Assembly: GCF_030345795.1 (NCBI RefSeq)
Contig: NZ_JAUALB010000001.1
Coordinates: 1,793,001-1,857,000 of the forward strand
Reading direction: 5' to 3'
Length of the DNA stretch: 64,000 bases
Origin: Micromonospora sp. WMMA1363
Lineage (GTDB): Bacteria; Actinomycetota; Actinomycetes; Mycobacteriales; Micromonosporaceae
The stretch's first letter is position 1. The number at the start of each line of letters is the position of its first letter. This document shows, piece after piece, positions 42,749 to 51,731 of the stretch. The position numbers and the translations under genes are program-made. Below the pieces are notes generated by a model. It made no database searches, was not told the origin of the DNA, and saw only the letters and a program-made list of their open reading frames with translations.

Positions 42749-43157
42749 AACCACACATCCAACAGGCATCCGATCGCTGGACCACTCGCGGAGCCTCGGG
42801 CCGGTGTCGAACCGATCAGGCTCCCAACTGTGCTCCACTGAGCCAACCAACCTCGCGGCGTAACGGGTCATCCGTCGCGCTGGATTTCGAAGCGTCCACC
42901 GCGTCTTCCGGATCGCGGTAGTGCCAGGTCCATAGTATCGGCCGCAAACTGTGCGATGCCCGTGAGCCGTTCTGGATCTCCGCTGAGCCCCATCCTGCGA
43001 CGCGCCGGAGCCGTCGGACATGGCGCCGGAGCCTTCTCATGCCCCATCACCCAGGCACGGGCAAGCAGAGCCGGAGAGGGTGTATCTGGGGACTCAGTTC
43101 TTCGGACCAGTGTGGATTTCGGACGGCCATGGGCCGATCATGGCAACCGGCTCTGAG
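42749..43157. other. Intergenic stretch between the NmrA-like gene and the broken aminotransferase
   Basis: No gene is supported. Short frames on both strands lack family signals. The right end is occupied by the frame extension of the frameshifted aminotransferase (43094-43157). Confidence 0.45.
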
Positions 43158-44317
43158 TCATCCGATGGCCTGACGGAAGCGGTCAGCGAGGCTGGTGAGG
43201 CGATCGACCGGTTCGTTGGAGAACACGATCCGTAGGTAGTGCTCGCCGCTGGGCCCCAGCCATCCATGGCCGTGGTCGCGACCTTCGCTCGGTCGAACAG
43301 CAGCCGAGACAGCGCGGCGGGCGTCAGCCCCAGGAGCCTGGCGTCCACGAGCAGTGACCAGCCGCCGTGCGGCCGGATGATCGGATAGTCGGCAAGTTGG
43401 TCTAGCACCGTGGCGCAGCGCCGCTGCCACTCGCGGGTGGCAGCGGCAACATCGGCCTCGGCATCCGGTGCGTCGAGCGCGGCCGCCACCGCGCCTTGTG
43501 CCAACCCGACCTGGCAGACCACATTGGTCAGGCCAACCAGCTTGATGTCGGCGATGATGTCGGCCGGGCCTACCACCCAACCGACACGCCAGCCGATGAG
43601 CCGCAGTTCCTTGGATGCCGAACCGACCGTGATGGTGCGCCAGGCGAGGCCGTCATGGGCTGCCGGATGGCTCGGGCGGCGACCGTCGAACCGGATCCGT
43701 TCCATAGCCGCGTCGTAGACCAGCCAAGCGTTGTGCCGCCCACAGGCGTCGGCCAGCGCGGACCAGTGATGGTCGTCTAGGACCAGACCGGTCGGCATAG
43801 CTGGGCCCATCATCAGGACAGCGGCGGTATCGGATCCAACAGCGCCGGCAAGGCGTTCTGGATCAACGGACCAGCCGTCCGACATGGCCTGGGCTGGCAC
43901 AAAGCGGGGCACCCCACCCGCAAGCCGGACTCGGTTCACCAGGCCGGCATAGATGGGATCTACCAGCACGACCTCCTGGCCCTGTTCGACCGTGGCAAGC
44001 AGCGTGTTGAGGATGCCGTTCAGCCCGCCAGCAACGCTCACGCACTCGGTGTCGGCATCGTAGCCGCGACCGGCGATGCGCCCCACGTGTGCCGAGGCCG
44101 CAGAGCGAAGGGACCGCTGTCCCTGGAAGGGCAGGTAGCTGTTGGCCGCGTCATCGTCGATCGCGGCCCGGGTCGCCGTGACCGCCACGGCGGGGGGTCG
44201 CAGGTCGGTGTCGAGATTCTCCAGGCGAAGGAAGTCCGGGTCGGCTACGGCGTCCGCGGCGTCGCCGACAGCGTCGACGCCGATGCCCGGGATGTCGCGC
44301 AGACGGGCAACCGTCAC
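43158..44317 (-). pseudogene. PLP-dependent aminotransferase with a one-base frameshift near the C-terminus
   Basis: A class I/II aminotransferase of about 386 residues. Motifs: SVAGGLNGILNTLLATVEQG, VDPIYAGLVNRVRLAGG, MMGPAMPTGLVLDD, LVYDAAMERIRFDG, and the Schiff-base Lys in VGSASKELRLIGWRVGW. At about 43250 the GGGCCC run lacks one C. With it restored the tail reads GPSGEHYLRIVFSNEPVDRL and ends at 43158; as it stands, translation runs on to 43094 in the wrong frame. Most of the active site is unaffected, so either an assembly error or a recent mutation is possible. It is divergent from the serine hydrolase gene. Confidence 0.8.
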
Positions 44318-44460
44318 TTGGCCTCCTCAACGCTATCCATGCACTCTCTTCACTGGTACGAAGATGTCAGTACGCGTGGGTCTGCCATCTTAAATGGCTT
44401 CTTACTGAGCCTCAATCCACCGACGCGGTTGGTTTCGAGCGCCAGTGGATCTTTCCTGGG

Positions 44461-45495
44461 GTGGGTGAAGGCGATGAGCCCGGATGGTGGCGGATCGGGC
44501 GGTGGGTAAGCGCTCCACACCGGCCAAGCTGGCGGTCTACACGCCATGGTGGCGACTCGCGGTGGTGGCGACTCGCGGTGGTGGCGACTCGCGGGGGTCA
44601 AACCTTACTGGAGCACTACAGGCCAGGCGAGGACTTCGCCTGGGGCGGCTCGCTGGGCCTCGTCGAGTTCGGACCCGAGACGCTGCACGACATCCGGTCA
44701 GTCACCAAGAGCGTCACCGCGCTGCTGTACGGCATCGCGCTCGGCGAAGGGCTGGTCCCGCCGCCGACGGAACCGCTGCTGCCGCGGTTCCCGCAGTACC
44801 CAGACCTGGCAACTGATCCCCTGCGTGCCCGGCTCACCGTCGAGCACGCGCTGACGATGTCGTTGGGTCTGGAATGGCGCGAAGACCTCCCGTACAACAG
44901 CCCGGCCAACGCCGAGATCGCGATGGAACTGGCGCCGGACCGGTACCGGTATGTCCTGCAGCGGCCGATCCTCGAACCACCGGGTGCTCGATGGACCTAC
45001 TGCGGTGGTGCCACGGCGCTGCTCGGTCGACTGATTGCCGACGGCACCGGGCAGTCGCTGCCGCAGTACGGGCAGACCGTGCTGTTCGCGCCGCTGGGCA
45101 TTGGCAGCTTCGAGTGGATAGCCGGTGCGGACGGAGTGGCATCCGCCGCGTCCGGGCTGCGACTTTCGCCCCACGACCTGGCCAGGATCGGTGAGCTGGT
45201 GCTGGCCGACGGAGTCCTGAACGGTCAGCGGATCGTCCCCGCCGACTGGATCCACACGATGCTCCAGCCACGTCTGCAGACCAGCTGGGGCGGCCAGTAC
45301 GGCTACCAGTGGTATATCGAATCTATCAAGGGCCGTCGGCTGGTGGCCGGCATGGGCAACGGCGGCCAACGCCTGTACGTCCTACCCGACCTGGACCTCA
45401 CCGTGGCCATCACCGCCGGCAACTACGACGGCCCCGACCAGTGGCGAACCCCGCTCACGGTACTGGAGCAGGTCATCCTCCCCGCAGTGGCCTAA
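44461..45495 (+). CDS. Serine hydrolase, class C beta-lactamase-like, with a repeat-disturbed 5' end
   Basis: The nucleophile motif S-x-x-K is SVTK in LHDIRSVTKSVTALLYGIAL. The second motif is YCGG (family Y-x-N/S) and the third falls in VAGMGNGGQRLY. FPQYPDLATDPLRARLTVEHAL and WGGQYGYQWYI are typical of the family of periplasmic or cytoplasmic esterases/D-aminopeptidases. The first 45 codons are unlike the family because three 16-bp tandem copies (44547-44594) are read in all three frames. Family likeness begins at VVATRGGQTLLEHY. An ATG at 44546 would give a start within the repeat. N-terminus therefore uncertain. Confidence 0.75.
   Translation: MGEGDEPGWWRIGRWVSAPHRPSWRSTRHGGDSRWWRLAVVATRGGQTLLEHYRPGEDFAWGGSLGLVEFGPETLHDIRSVTKSVTALLYGIALGEGLVPPPTEPLLPRFPQYPDLATDPLRARLTVEHALTMSLGLEWREDLPYNSPANAEIAMELAPDRYRYVLQRPILEPPGARWTYCGGATALLGRLIADGTGQSLPQYGQTVLFAPLGIGSFEWIAGADGVASAASGLRLSPHDLARIGELVLADGVLNGQRIVPADWIHTMLQPRLQTSWGGQYGYQWYIESIKGRRLVAGMGNGGQRLYVLPDLDLTVAITAGNYDGPDQWRTPLTVLEQVILPAVA
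44547..44594 (+). repeat. Three perfect 16-bp tandem copies at the 5' end of the hydrolase gene
   Basis: TGGTGGCGACTCGCGG is repeated three times. Sixteen is not a multiple of three, so each change of copy number shifts the reading frame. All three frames through the repeat are open. Confidence 0.92.
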
Positions 45496-45846
45496 CGCCC
45501 GCACGGCCGGCAGTTACGGCGGCTCGACCCGGTCCGGCAGCGAGTTCGGGTCCGACCCAAGGACCCACGCGAGTGGGCAGGTTGGCCCCGCTCATCGGGG
45601 AGCAGACCCGTCCGCGCCGCGAGGGCTACCCCTCGGCGAGTCGCGCCACCAAGGAGTCCTCCGCACCGGCGTATCGCATGCCGTCTCACCGCATGTCCCG
45701 CTCGACAGGCAGTGACCGGCCGAGGACCGCCTCATCTGTACGAGTTCTCGCCGGCGAGCCTGCTGTCGCGGTGGCCGTCACGCAGGACGCCGCCCTGATC
45801 GCGCTCGTGGGCGTCCTTGCAACTACTCCCAGCCCGCCAAACCTAG
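45496..45846. other. Intergenic stretch between hydrolase and VKOR genes
   Basis: No gene is supported. Both flanking genes end here (convergent), so only terminators would be expected; I see no strong hairpin. Confidence 0.45.
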
Positions 45847-46488
45847 TCAGCTGAGGGTCGTCCAGTAGCTCCAGAATCGCACGCCGATCAGGATGGCGAG
45901 GATCAGCAGCCAGAGAGTCGGTATGGCGCTGTGGACGTGCACCAGGGCGTCGGTGAGCTTGCGGGGTGCGGGCAGTCGGCCGCGGTCGAGGTTGTGCAGC
46001 GTGGTGTAGGTGAACAGCACGATCATCACGACCCAGACGACCATGCAGTACGGGCAGAGTGCGCCGATACGGTAGAGGCTCTGGAAGAACAGCCAGTGCA
46101 CGAACCCGACGCCGAACACCGCGCCGGCCTGCAGGGCAAGCCACCACCAGCGGGGCAGCCGAGCCCGGGCCAGTGTGGCGGCGCCGACGGCGGCCACGAC
46201 GGGGAACGTGGCGAGGCCGATGAGCGGGTTGGCGAAGCCGAACACCTGGGCCTGGCTGGTGGTCATGATGGAGCCGCAGGACAGCACGGGGTTGATGGAG
46301 CAGCTCGGTACGTAGGCAGGGTTCTCGAGCAGGGCCATCTTCTCGACGGTCAGGGCGAACGCCGCGAGGGCGCCGACGAGCCCGCCGACGGTCAGCACCC
46401 ACCCGATCAGGCGGTCGGACAGCCCGGCCTTCGCGTCGGTGCCGACCTCGTCGGCCGCGGTCCGTTCGGTCAGCGCCTGGCGACTCAC
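45847..46488 (-). CDS. Vitamin K epoxide reductase (VKOR) family membrane protein
   Basis: A 213-residue membrane protein with four to five helices. The VKOR active site C-x-x-C is seen in RIGALCPYCMVVW; the loop cysteines are in PSCSINPVLSCGSIM. VKOR reoxidises the extracytoplasmic thioredoxin-like partner and passes electrons to menaquinone. The start overlaps the stop of the DsbA-like gene by four bases (ATGA), and the two act as one disulfide-forming system. Confidence 0.93.
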   Translation of the reverse strand: MSRQALTERTAADEVGTDAKAGLSDRLIGWVLTVGGLVGALAAFALTVEKMALLENPAYVPSCSINPVLSCGSIMTTSQAQVFGFANPLIGLATFPVVAAVGAATLARARLPRWWWLALQAGAVFGVGFVHWLFFQSLYRIGALCPYCMVVWVVMIVLFTYTTLHNLDRGRLPAPRKLTDALVHVHSAIPTLWLLILAILIGVRFWSYWTTLS

Positions 46489-47285
46489 GAGGCCAGTGAC
46501 GTGTCGATCGCGGTCTTCAGATTGTCGTAGGTGGGCCGGCCGGTGAACTGGGTGCCGTTGATGAAGAACGTCGGGGTGCCCTGCACGCCCAGCGCCTCGC
46601 CGTCGGCGGCGTCAGCCTTGACCCGGTCGGCGACCTCGGCACTGTTTACGTCGGCCTTGAAGCGGGTCATGTCCAAGCCCAGTTGCTGGGCGTAGCCCTC
46701 GAAAACCGCGACCTGCGGCTCCCGCTGGTGCCCCCAGGCGGTCGCGGTGTCGAACAGCTTCCTGTACATCGGCTCGAACTTGCCCTGCCGGGCAGCGGCC
46801 TCGACGGCGTGTGCGGCATCGTAGGCATTCGGGTGGCTGGGGATCGGGAAGTAGCGCACCACGTAGGTGATCCGGTCACCGTACTCGGCGCGCAGCTTCT
46901 CCACGCCGGGGTAGGCGGCCAGGCAGGACTCGCACTCGAAGTCGAGGAACTCCACGACGGTGACCTTGCCGTCCGCGGCGGTCGACAGACGGTGGCTGCC
47001 GGCGCGCACGAGCATCTCGGACGCGGCGGCAGGCGCGGGCGTGTTGCCCTGGTTGGTCACCACGATACCGATCAGCGCGACAAGGGCGGCGGCGACGATG
47101 CCGAGAGTCACCTTCAGGTTCGTGCTCATGCCGGTCTTGCGGATCTTGCGCGCGACTTTGGCCGCGTTCGCCGTGGCGGCCACGCTGTTCGTCGCCGCCG
47201 GCTTGGGACGCGCCCCGCTCGCACGGGCCGTTGCCGCGGCATTCTTGGCGGTGCGCCTGCGTGCCTTGGCGTTCTTCGCCGGCAT
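46485..47285 (-). CDS. DsbA-like thioredoxin-fold oxidoreductase, membrane anchored
   Basis: A 266-residue protein. An Ala/Lys-rich cytoplasmic N-terminus (about 50 residues) precedes a single helix (NLKVTLGIVAAALVALIGIVV). The thioredoxin-type domain has the active site C-E-S-C in EFLDFECESCLAAYPG and the cis-Pro loop in VQGTPTFFING. It oxidises cysteine pairs of exported proteins and is itself reoxidised by the VKOR protein encoded directly downstream. Confidence 0.92.
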   Translation of the reverse strand: MPAKNAKARRRTAKNAAATARASGARPKPAATNSVAATANAAKVARKIRKTGMSTNLKVTLGIVAAALVALIGIVVTNQGNTPAPAAASEMLVRAGSHRLSTAADGKVTVVEFLDFECESCLAAYPGVEKLRAEYGDRITYVVRYFPIPSHPNAYDAAHAVEAAARQGKFEPMYRKLFDTATAWGHQREPQVAVFEGYAQQLGLDMTRFKADVNSAEVADRVKADAADGEALGVQGTPTFFINGTQFTGRPTYDNLKTAIDTSLAS

Positions 47286-47383
47286 GAAACACCCCTCGCA
47301 GCTCGGCAGGGCACCATGGGGCGGGCCCCCGCTCCTCGCTCAACCCAAGCGAAGATACAGCGCAGCCCTACCATCGGCACGGG

Positions 47384-47722
47384 ATGTCAGCTGAGGGTTT
47401 GCTGTATGCGGTACGGCGTGACTCACCTTTCCGTACATACTCCACTGTCCAGAAGATCGCGCTCCGGACCATCGCGTTCTCGTTCTTCGCTCTCGCCGCG
47501 TACGTCACGGTCGAATCGGTACGGGCGCTGGTCGGCGGCGCCAGGGCCGAGCACTCCAGCATCGGTCTCGTGCTGGCCGCCCTGTCGCCCGGTCGCCTGG
47601 AGACCGTCGAAGTGTCCCTGCGCCGACTGCTGGCTCGACCCGAGGCTGATCCGGCCAGTCACAGCTATCGCCCGCCGAAACTCCAACCCGCGCCTGGTCA
47701 GGCCCGGCGGTGGTGGGCGTAG
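47384..47722 (+). pseudogene. Remnant of a cation diffusion facilitator (CDF) transporter
   Basis: About 45 residues fit one transmembrane region of CDF metal exporters: KIALRTIAFSFFALAAYVTVESVRALVGG, then EHSSIGLVLAALS. The remaining text on either side is not family-like. The usual length is about 300 residues, so most of the gene is lost. It lies directly before a truncated two-component system, which may once have regulated it. Confidence 0.65.
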
Positions 47723-47768
47723 AGCCGGCGAATCCAGCGCCGACGATGATCAGGCCTGGTAGGCAAGA

Positions 47769-48261
47769 TTGCGGTTGCGGACGTTCAGCGACTGCTACGT
47801 CATCATGCTGACCGCCCGCACCGAGGAGGCCGACAAGCTGACCGGGCTCGGCGTCGGGGCGGACGACTACCTCACGAAGCCATTCAGCCCCGAGAACTCG
47901 TCGCCCGGGTCGCCGCGATGCTGCGTCGCCCACGCGAGCGCAGCCGGCCGGAGGCCCCACCGCGCCGGTTCGGTCCGCTGGAGGTCGACGCGCCCGCCCG
48001 GGAGGCCCGCCTCGACGGAGCGCCCGTGCCGCTCACCCGGACCGAGTTCGACCTGCTGGCGGTCCTGTCCGCCCGGCCGAACGTCGCGCTGAGCCGCGCT
48101 GCGCTGATCACCGCCGTGTGGGGTGACGGGTGGGTGGGGACGAACACCTGGTCGACGTGCACATCGGTCATTTGCGCCGCAAGCTCGACGACGACCCCGC
48201 CCGCCCCCGGTTCGTCGCTACGGTGCGGGGCGTCGGCTACCGGATGGGCCCGGAGTCGTGA
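47769..48261 (+). pseudogene. OmpR-family response regulator, truncated and frameshifted
   Basis: The text begins in the middle of the receiver domain: [16 protein letters not shown], then [12 protein letters not shown] with the conserved Lys. The first half of the receiver, including the phosphorylated Asp, is missing. Single bases are absent from a CCCC run near 47890 and a GGGG run near 48136; restoring both gives [13 protein letters not shown], the winged-helix [20 protein letters not shown] and LVDVHIGHLRRKLDDDP, ending at GYRMGPES. Its stop overlaps the sensor kinase GTG. Confidence 0.8.
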
Positions 48262-49099
48262 ACCTGCGGCGGCCCAACCTCGCGGTGCGGCTCTTCGCCG
48301 CGCAGGTGCTCGTGCTCGCCGTGGGCGGGCTGACCCTGGGTTGGTCGCCGTCGCGGTGGGCCCGCGGATCTTCCACGACCACCTCGGGCGGGCCGGCGGG
48401 GAGGTCAGCGCCGAGGCGAGCCGGCACGTCGAGCAGGCGTACACCTCGGCGAACGCGCTGGCGCTCGGTGTCGGCCTGCTCGCCGCGCTGGTCGCGACGC
48501 TGGCCGCCAGCGCGTACGCCACGCGGCGGATCGCCAGGCCGATCGCGCACTTCGCGCACGCGTCGGCCAACCTCGCCGACGGGCACTACGAGGTCCGGAT
48601 GGCCGACCCCGGACTCGGAGACGAGTTCAAGACCCTCGCCGACTCCTTCAACCTGGTCCGGGATGCCGTGATCGCGGCCCGGCCCCGCTACGCCGGCAAG
48701 GGCGTGACGCTGCGCAGCGACGTCCGGCCGTCGACACAGGTCCACGTCGACCGGCAGCGAATGGGGCAGGTGCTCGGCAACCTCCTGGACAACGCGCTGC
48801 GGCACACGCCCGAGGGCGGGACCGTCACGGTACGTGTGACCGGCGGCGCCAGAAACGTGGAGCTGGCGGTGCTCGACACCGGTCCCGGCATCCCGGCGGC
48901 GCACCTGCCGCACGTCTTCGAACGCTTCTACCGAGTGGACACCGCCCGGGATCGGGACAACGGCGGGTCCGGGATCGGGCTCGCCATCGTGCGCGCCGTG
49001 GTCAGCGCACACGGCGGACGGGTACGGGCGCAGAACGCCCCCGGCGGCGGCGCGATGTTCACGGTGGTCCTGCCACCGGCCGGGCAGGCGCAGGTCTGA
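48258..49099 (+). pseudogene. Sensor histidine kinase lacking its HisKA domain
   Basis: From GTG 48258: a first membrane helix (NLAVRLFAAQVLVLAVGG), one missing base in a GGG run near 48336, a sensor loop, a second helix (ALGVGLLAALVATLAAS), and a HAMP domain ending DEFKTLADSFN. The next residues, LVRDAVIAARPRYAGKG, already belong to the segment just before the ATPase domain. About 90 residues with the phospho-accepting His are gone. The ATP-binding N, G1 and G2 boxes are complete (LGNLLDNALRHTPEGG, DTGPGIP, GGSGIGLAIV). Without the His it cannot signal. Confidence 0.82.
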
Positions 49100-49276
49100 C
49101 CAGGCGAGGTGACCGTCGGCGGGATTCGCCAGGCCCCGCCTCGGTGCTCAGGTGTGTAGCGCGGAGGAACCGCGCGCGGCAGCCGCAGTTCGCCAGTTTC
49201 CTGGAGTTTCGGAGGTGATGGCTCACGATCGGTGGGAAGACCAGCGGCACGGTGAGGCCGGTGCGGGGGGTGACGG

Positions 49277-49642
49277 GTGCCGACCAAGGAGATCGTCCTG
49301 GAAATCGGCGTGCTGCTGGACGTGGCCGGGGTGCTGGTCATCGCGCTCGGCGTCGTCATCGCCACCGTCGTCTTCGTGCTGCGCTGGTGGCGGACCCGCG
49401 AACTGGTCGACCACTACCGGTCGTACCGACAGGGCATCGGCCGGGCCATCTTGCTCGGGCTGGAGTTCCTGGTCGCAGGCGACATCATCCGGACCGTGGC
49501 GGTGTCGCCCACCTTCACCAGCGTCGGGGTGCTTGCCCTGATCGTGGTTGTCCGTACCTTTCTCAGCTTCTCCCTCGAGGTGGAACTCGACGGCCGCTGG
49601 CCCTGGCAGCGGAAGGAGCCGGTGGGCGCTCAGCGGCTCTGA
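49277..49642 (+). CDS. DUF1622 membrane protein
   Basis: A 121-residue integral membrane protein from GTG 49277. Three hydrophobic helices are visible (LLDVAGVLVIALGVVIATVVFVL, GRAILLGLEFLVAGDIIRTVAV, VGVLALIVVVRTFLSFSLEVEL). The DUF1622 pattern LGLEFLVAGDIIRTVA and RTFLSFSLEVELDGRWPW is clear. Function of the family is unknown. Confidence 0.88.
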   Translation: MPTKEIVLEIGVLLDVAGVLVIALGVVIATVVFVLRWWRTRELVDHYRSYRQGIGRAILLGLEFLVAGDIIRTVAVSPTFTSVGVLALIVVVRTFLSFSLEVELDGRWPWQRKEPVGAQRL

Positions 49643-49686
49643 AGCCCCGATGTTCTGTCGAGTACGGCGACAGGGGGCCGGGATTC

Positions 49687-50367
49687 TCACCTATCGTCGG
49701 GGTGTGGTGCGGGCTCGACGGACGGGGTGCGCGGCGAGCCGGCCGGAAGCTGGCTGGGGGCGGTGAGCAGCGGCCAGGTCTGGGTGGCCATTTCGTCGGG
49801 CGTGCGTGGGCATCCGCGCTGAAGCCAGTCGGCCGCTACGCCGATGAGGGCGCCGGCGGTGAACGCGGCGGGTACGTCCAGCGGGAGGTCGGTCGACGCC
49901 GTGCTGGGCGCCTCTGGAGCGCCGCCGGTCGTGGCCTCGCAGGTGGCGAGGTGGACGGCTGTGGTGGTGCGACGGCGGATGTGGTCGATGACCCGTGCGC
50001 TTCCGTGCGGACCGAGCAGGCTTCGGTAGAGGCCGGCATGGTGGGCGAGGCTGGCGAAGAACGCGTGCAGTGACCGGGTCGGGTCCTGGGTGTGGTCCGT
50101 CGGGTCGGGGTTGAGGGCGGTCAGGGACTCGACCAAGTCGTCGATCATGGCGGTGCAGGCGGCTTCGGCCAGTTCGTGTACGTCGCGGTAGTGGTCGTAG
50201 AAGGTCGAGCGACTCACTTCGGCCCGGTCGGCGACGTCAGCGACGTTGATCTGGGACAGGTCCCGTTCCTCGACGAGCTGGATGAGCGCACGCTGAAGTG
50301 CGCCGTGAGTGCGCCGTACGCGCCGGTCGCCTGCCGAAGTGTTGGTGTTACGGGTCGTGACCACCAT
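49687..50367 (-). CDS. TetR-family transcriptional regulator
   Basis: A 226-residue regulator. The helix-turn-helix is at residues ~30-65 (QINVADVADRAEVSRSTFYDHYRDV). The C-terminal ligand domain includes HAFFASLAHHAGLYRSLLG and AFTAGALIGVAADWLQRG. A palindromic site TACAT-N4-ATGTA lies 20 bp upstream of its start, and a related one lies upstream of the neighbouring SDR gene on the same strand. It probably represses both. Confidence 0.9.
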   Translation of the reverse strand: MVVTTRNTNTSAGDRRVRRTHGALQRALIQLVEERDLSQINVADVADRAEVSRSTFYDHYRDVHELAEAACTAMIDDLVESLTALNPDPTDHTQDPTRSLHAFFASLAHHAGLYRSLLGPHGSARVIDHIRRRTTTAVHLATCEATTGGAPEAPSTASTDLPLDVPAAFTAGALIGVAADWLQRGCPRTPDEMATQTWPLLTAPSQLPAGSPRTPSVEPAPHPDDR

Positions 50368-50386
50368 CCCAGCCTACCTAAACCCC

Positions 50387-50411
50387 TACATCCGTATGTA
50401 TTCCTACATCC
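50387..50411. promoter_or_regulatory. Candidate TetR operator upstream of the tetR-type gene
   Basis: TACATCCGTATGTA (50387-50400) is an inverted repeat, and a further CCTACATCC half site starts at 50403. The half site CCTACATC recurs upstream of the SDR gene at 51499. Confidence 0.6.
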
Positions 50412-50524
50412 GCAGGCCAACCGAGTGGTGTTCGGTCCCCGCCGGTCAGGGCACAGCGTGCCGGAGAGGTGGCGGTGGACGGCCGGGACCCCGGCCGACC
50501 ACCCGCACCGTCCGCGTCATGCGG

Positions 50525-51418
50525 TCAGGCATGGTCGTCCCGCGCTGGGACACGCGTCGTCATGCCGGTCAGTTCTGCTGAGCGCTGCCACAATCGCCGG
50601 GCCAGGTCCGTGTCGCTGGCTTGCGCGTTCTTGAGGTCCTCGCGGGCGAGCCGGTGGAAGTAGGCCCCGTTCACCGAGTGCGGATCCGCCGTGGTGGCGA
50701 GCTGCAGCAGTGGTTCGGCGCCCTGCTCAGGCGTGAGCATCATGGCCTTGGCGGCCTTGCCCAGCGGACCGTTCATGATCGCCCGTTGCCACGCGTTGTC
50801 GCGGGTCACCTCGGTGGCGACCGATCCGGGGTGGAACGCGGACGTGGTCACTGCCGTGCCCTGCGTCCGGCGCGCAAGCTCACGGGTGAACATGATCGTG
50901 GCCAGCTTGGACGCGCCGTACACCCGCAACGTGCGGTAGCGACCCCGGCTGCTGTCCAGGTCGTTCAGGTCGAGGTGTGCCTTACGGTAAACCGTGCTGC
51001 CGGTGTTGACGACCCGCGCCCCGTCCGGGGATGCGGCCAGCCGATCCAGCAGCAGGTTGGTCAGCAGGAACGGTGCCAGATGGTTGACCTGGAAGGTCAT
51101 CTCATGGCCGTCGACGCTGACCTTACGGCTGGCGAACATGGCACCCGCGTTGTTGGCCAGGATGTCGATTCGCTCGTAGGTGGCCAGCAGGTCGGCGGCG
51201 AGCCTGCGTACGTCGTCCAGCGATCCATAGTCCACCAGGTGCATCCGACCTCCGACCTCGGCCGCGATCGCGGCCGTCTTCTCCGGTGACCGGCCCACCA
51301 CGGCCACGGTGGCGCCCAGTTCGGCGAAGCGACGCGCCGCCGCTGCGCCGATCCCGGCACTGGCGCCGGTGATCACCACTGTCGTGCCTCGGGAATCCCG
51401 CACTGCGCTGTTCACCAT
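50525..51418 (-). CDS. Short-chain dehydrogenase/reductase (retinol dehydrogenase-like)
   Basis: A 297-residue classical SDR starting MVNSAVRDSRGT. Cofactor motif TGASAGIG at residues ~17-24, NNAGAMF in the middle, and the catalytic Y-x-x-x-K in VYGASKLA. The length and C-terminus resemble retinol dehydrogenase/WW-domain oxidoreductase types, which reduce lipophilic ketones or aldehydes. It lies on the same strand upstream of the TetR gene with its own palindromic promoter element. Confidence 0.88.
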   Translation of the reverse strand: MVNSAVRDSRGTTVVITGASAGIGAAAARRFAELGATVAVVGRSPEKTAAIAAEVGGRMHLVDYGSLDDVRRLAADLLATYERIDILANNAGAMFASRKVSVDGHEMTFQVNHLAPFLLTNLLLDRLAASPDGARVVNTGSTVYRKAHLDLNDLDSSRGRYRTLRVYGASKLATIMFTRELARRTQGTAVTTSAFHPGSVATEVTRDNAWQRAIMNGPLGKAAKAMMLTPEQGAEPLLQLATTADPHSVNGAYFHRLAREDLKNAQASDTDLARRLWQRSAELTGMTTRVPARDDHA

Positions 51419-51498
51419 GATCCTCACTCTCCTGTCTGCCTCGTCGTCGGCTCCGTCGGGCGAAAACTGGCCCGCGTAGGGACACCCGACCAAGTTAG

Positions 51499-51522
51499 CC
51501 TACATCTGTAGGAATTCCTACA
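51499..51522. promoter_or_regulatory. Overlapping palindromes upstream of the SDR gene (candidate TetR operator)
   Basis: CCTACA-TC-TGTAGG (51499-51512) overlaps the perfect 16-bp palindrome TGTAGGAATTCCTACA (51507-51522). The half site CCTACATC also occurs at the TetR promoter (50403). The position is about 80 bp ahead of the SDR start. Confidence 0.65.
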
Positions 51523-51731
51523 AGTGTCTGGCGAAGCTGCGGGGGCGCGGGCGCGTGGTTCGTCGAGCCGTCGCCCTCGCCGTCGTCAGGCGCACGGGCC
51601 AACGGACACCGGACACCCCGCCGGTAGGTGTGATTTATCCCGATATCGCATGGCAGATTCGTTTTGCCGGGAAACTCCGGGTAGGACCCTGACGAGACTC
51701 CGACACCCGTTCACGTAAGAGGTACCGACCG

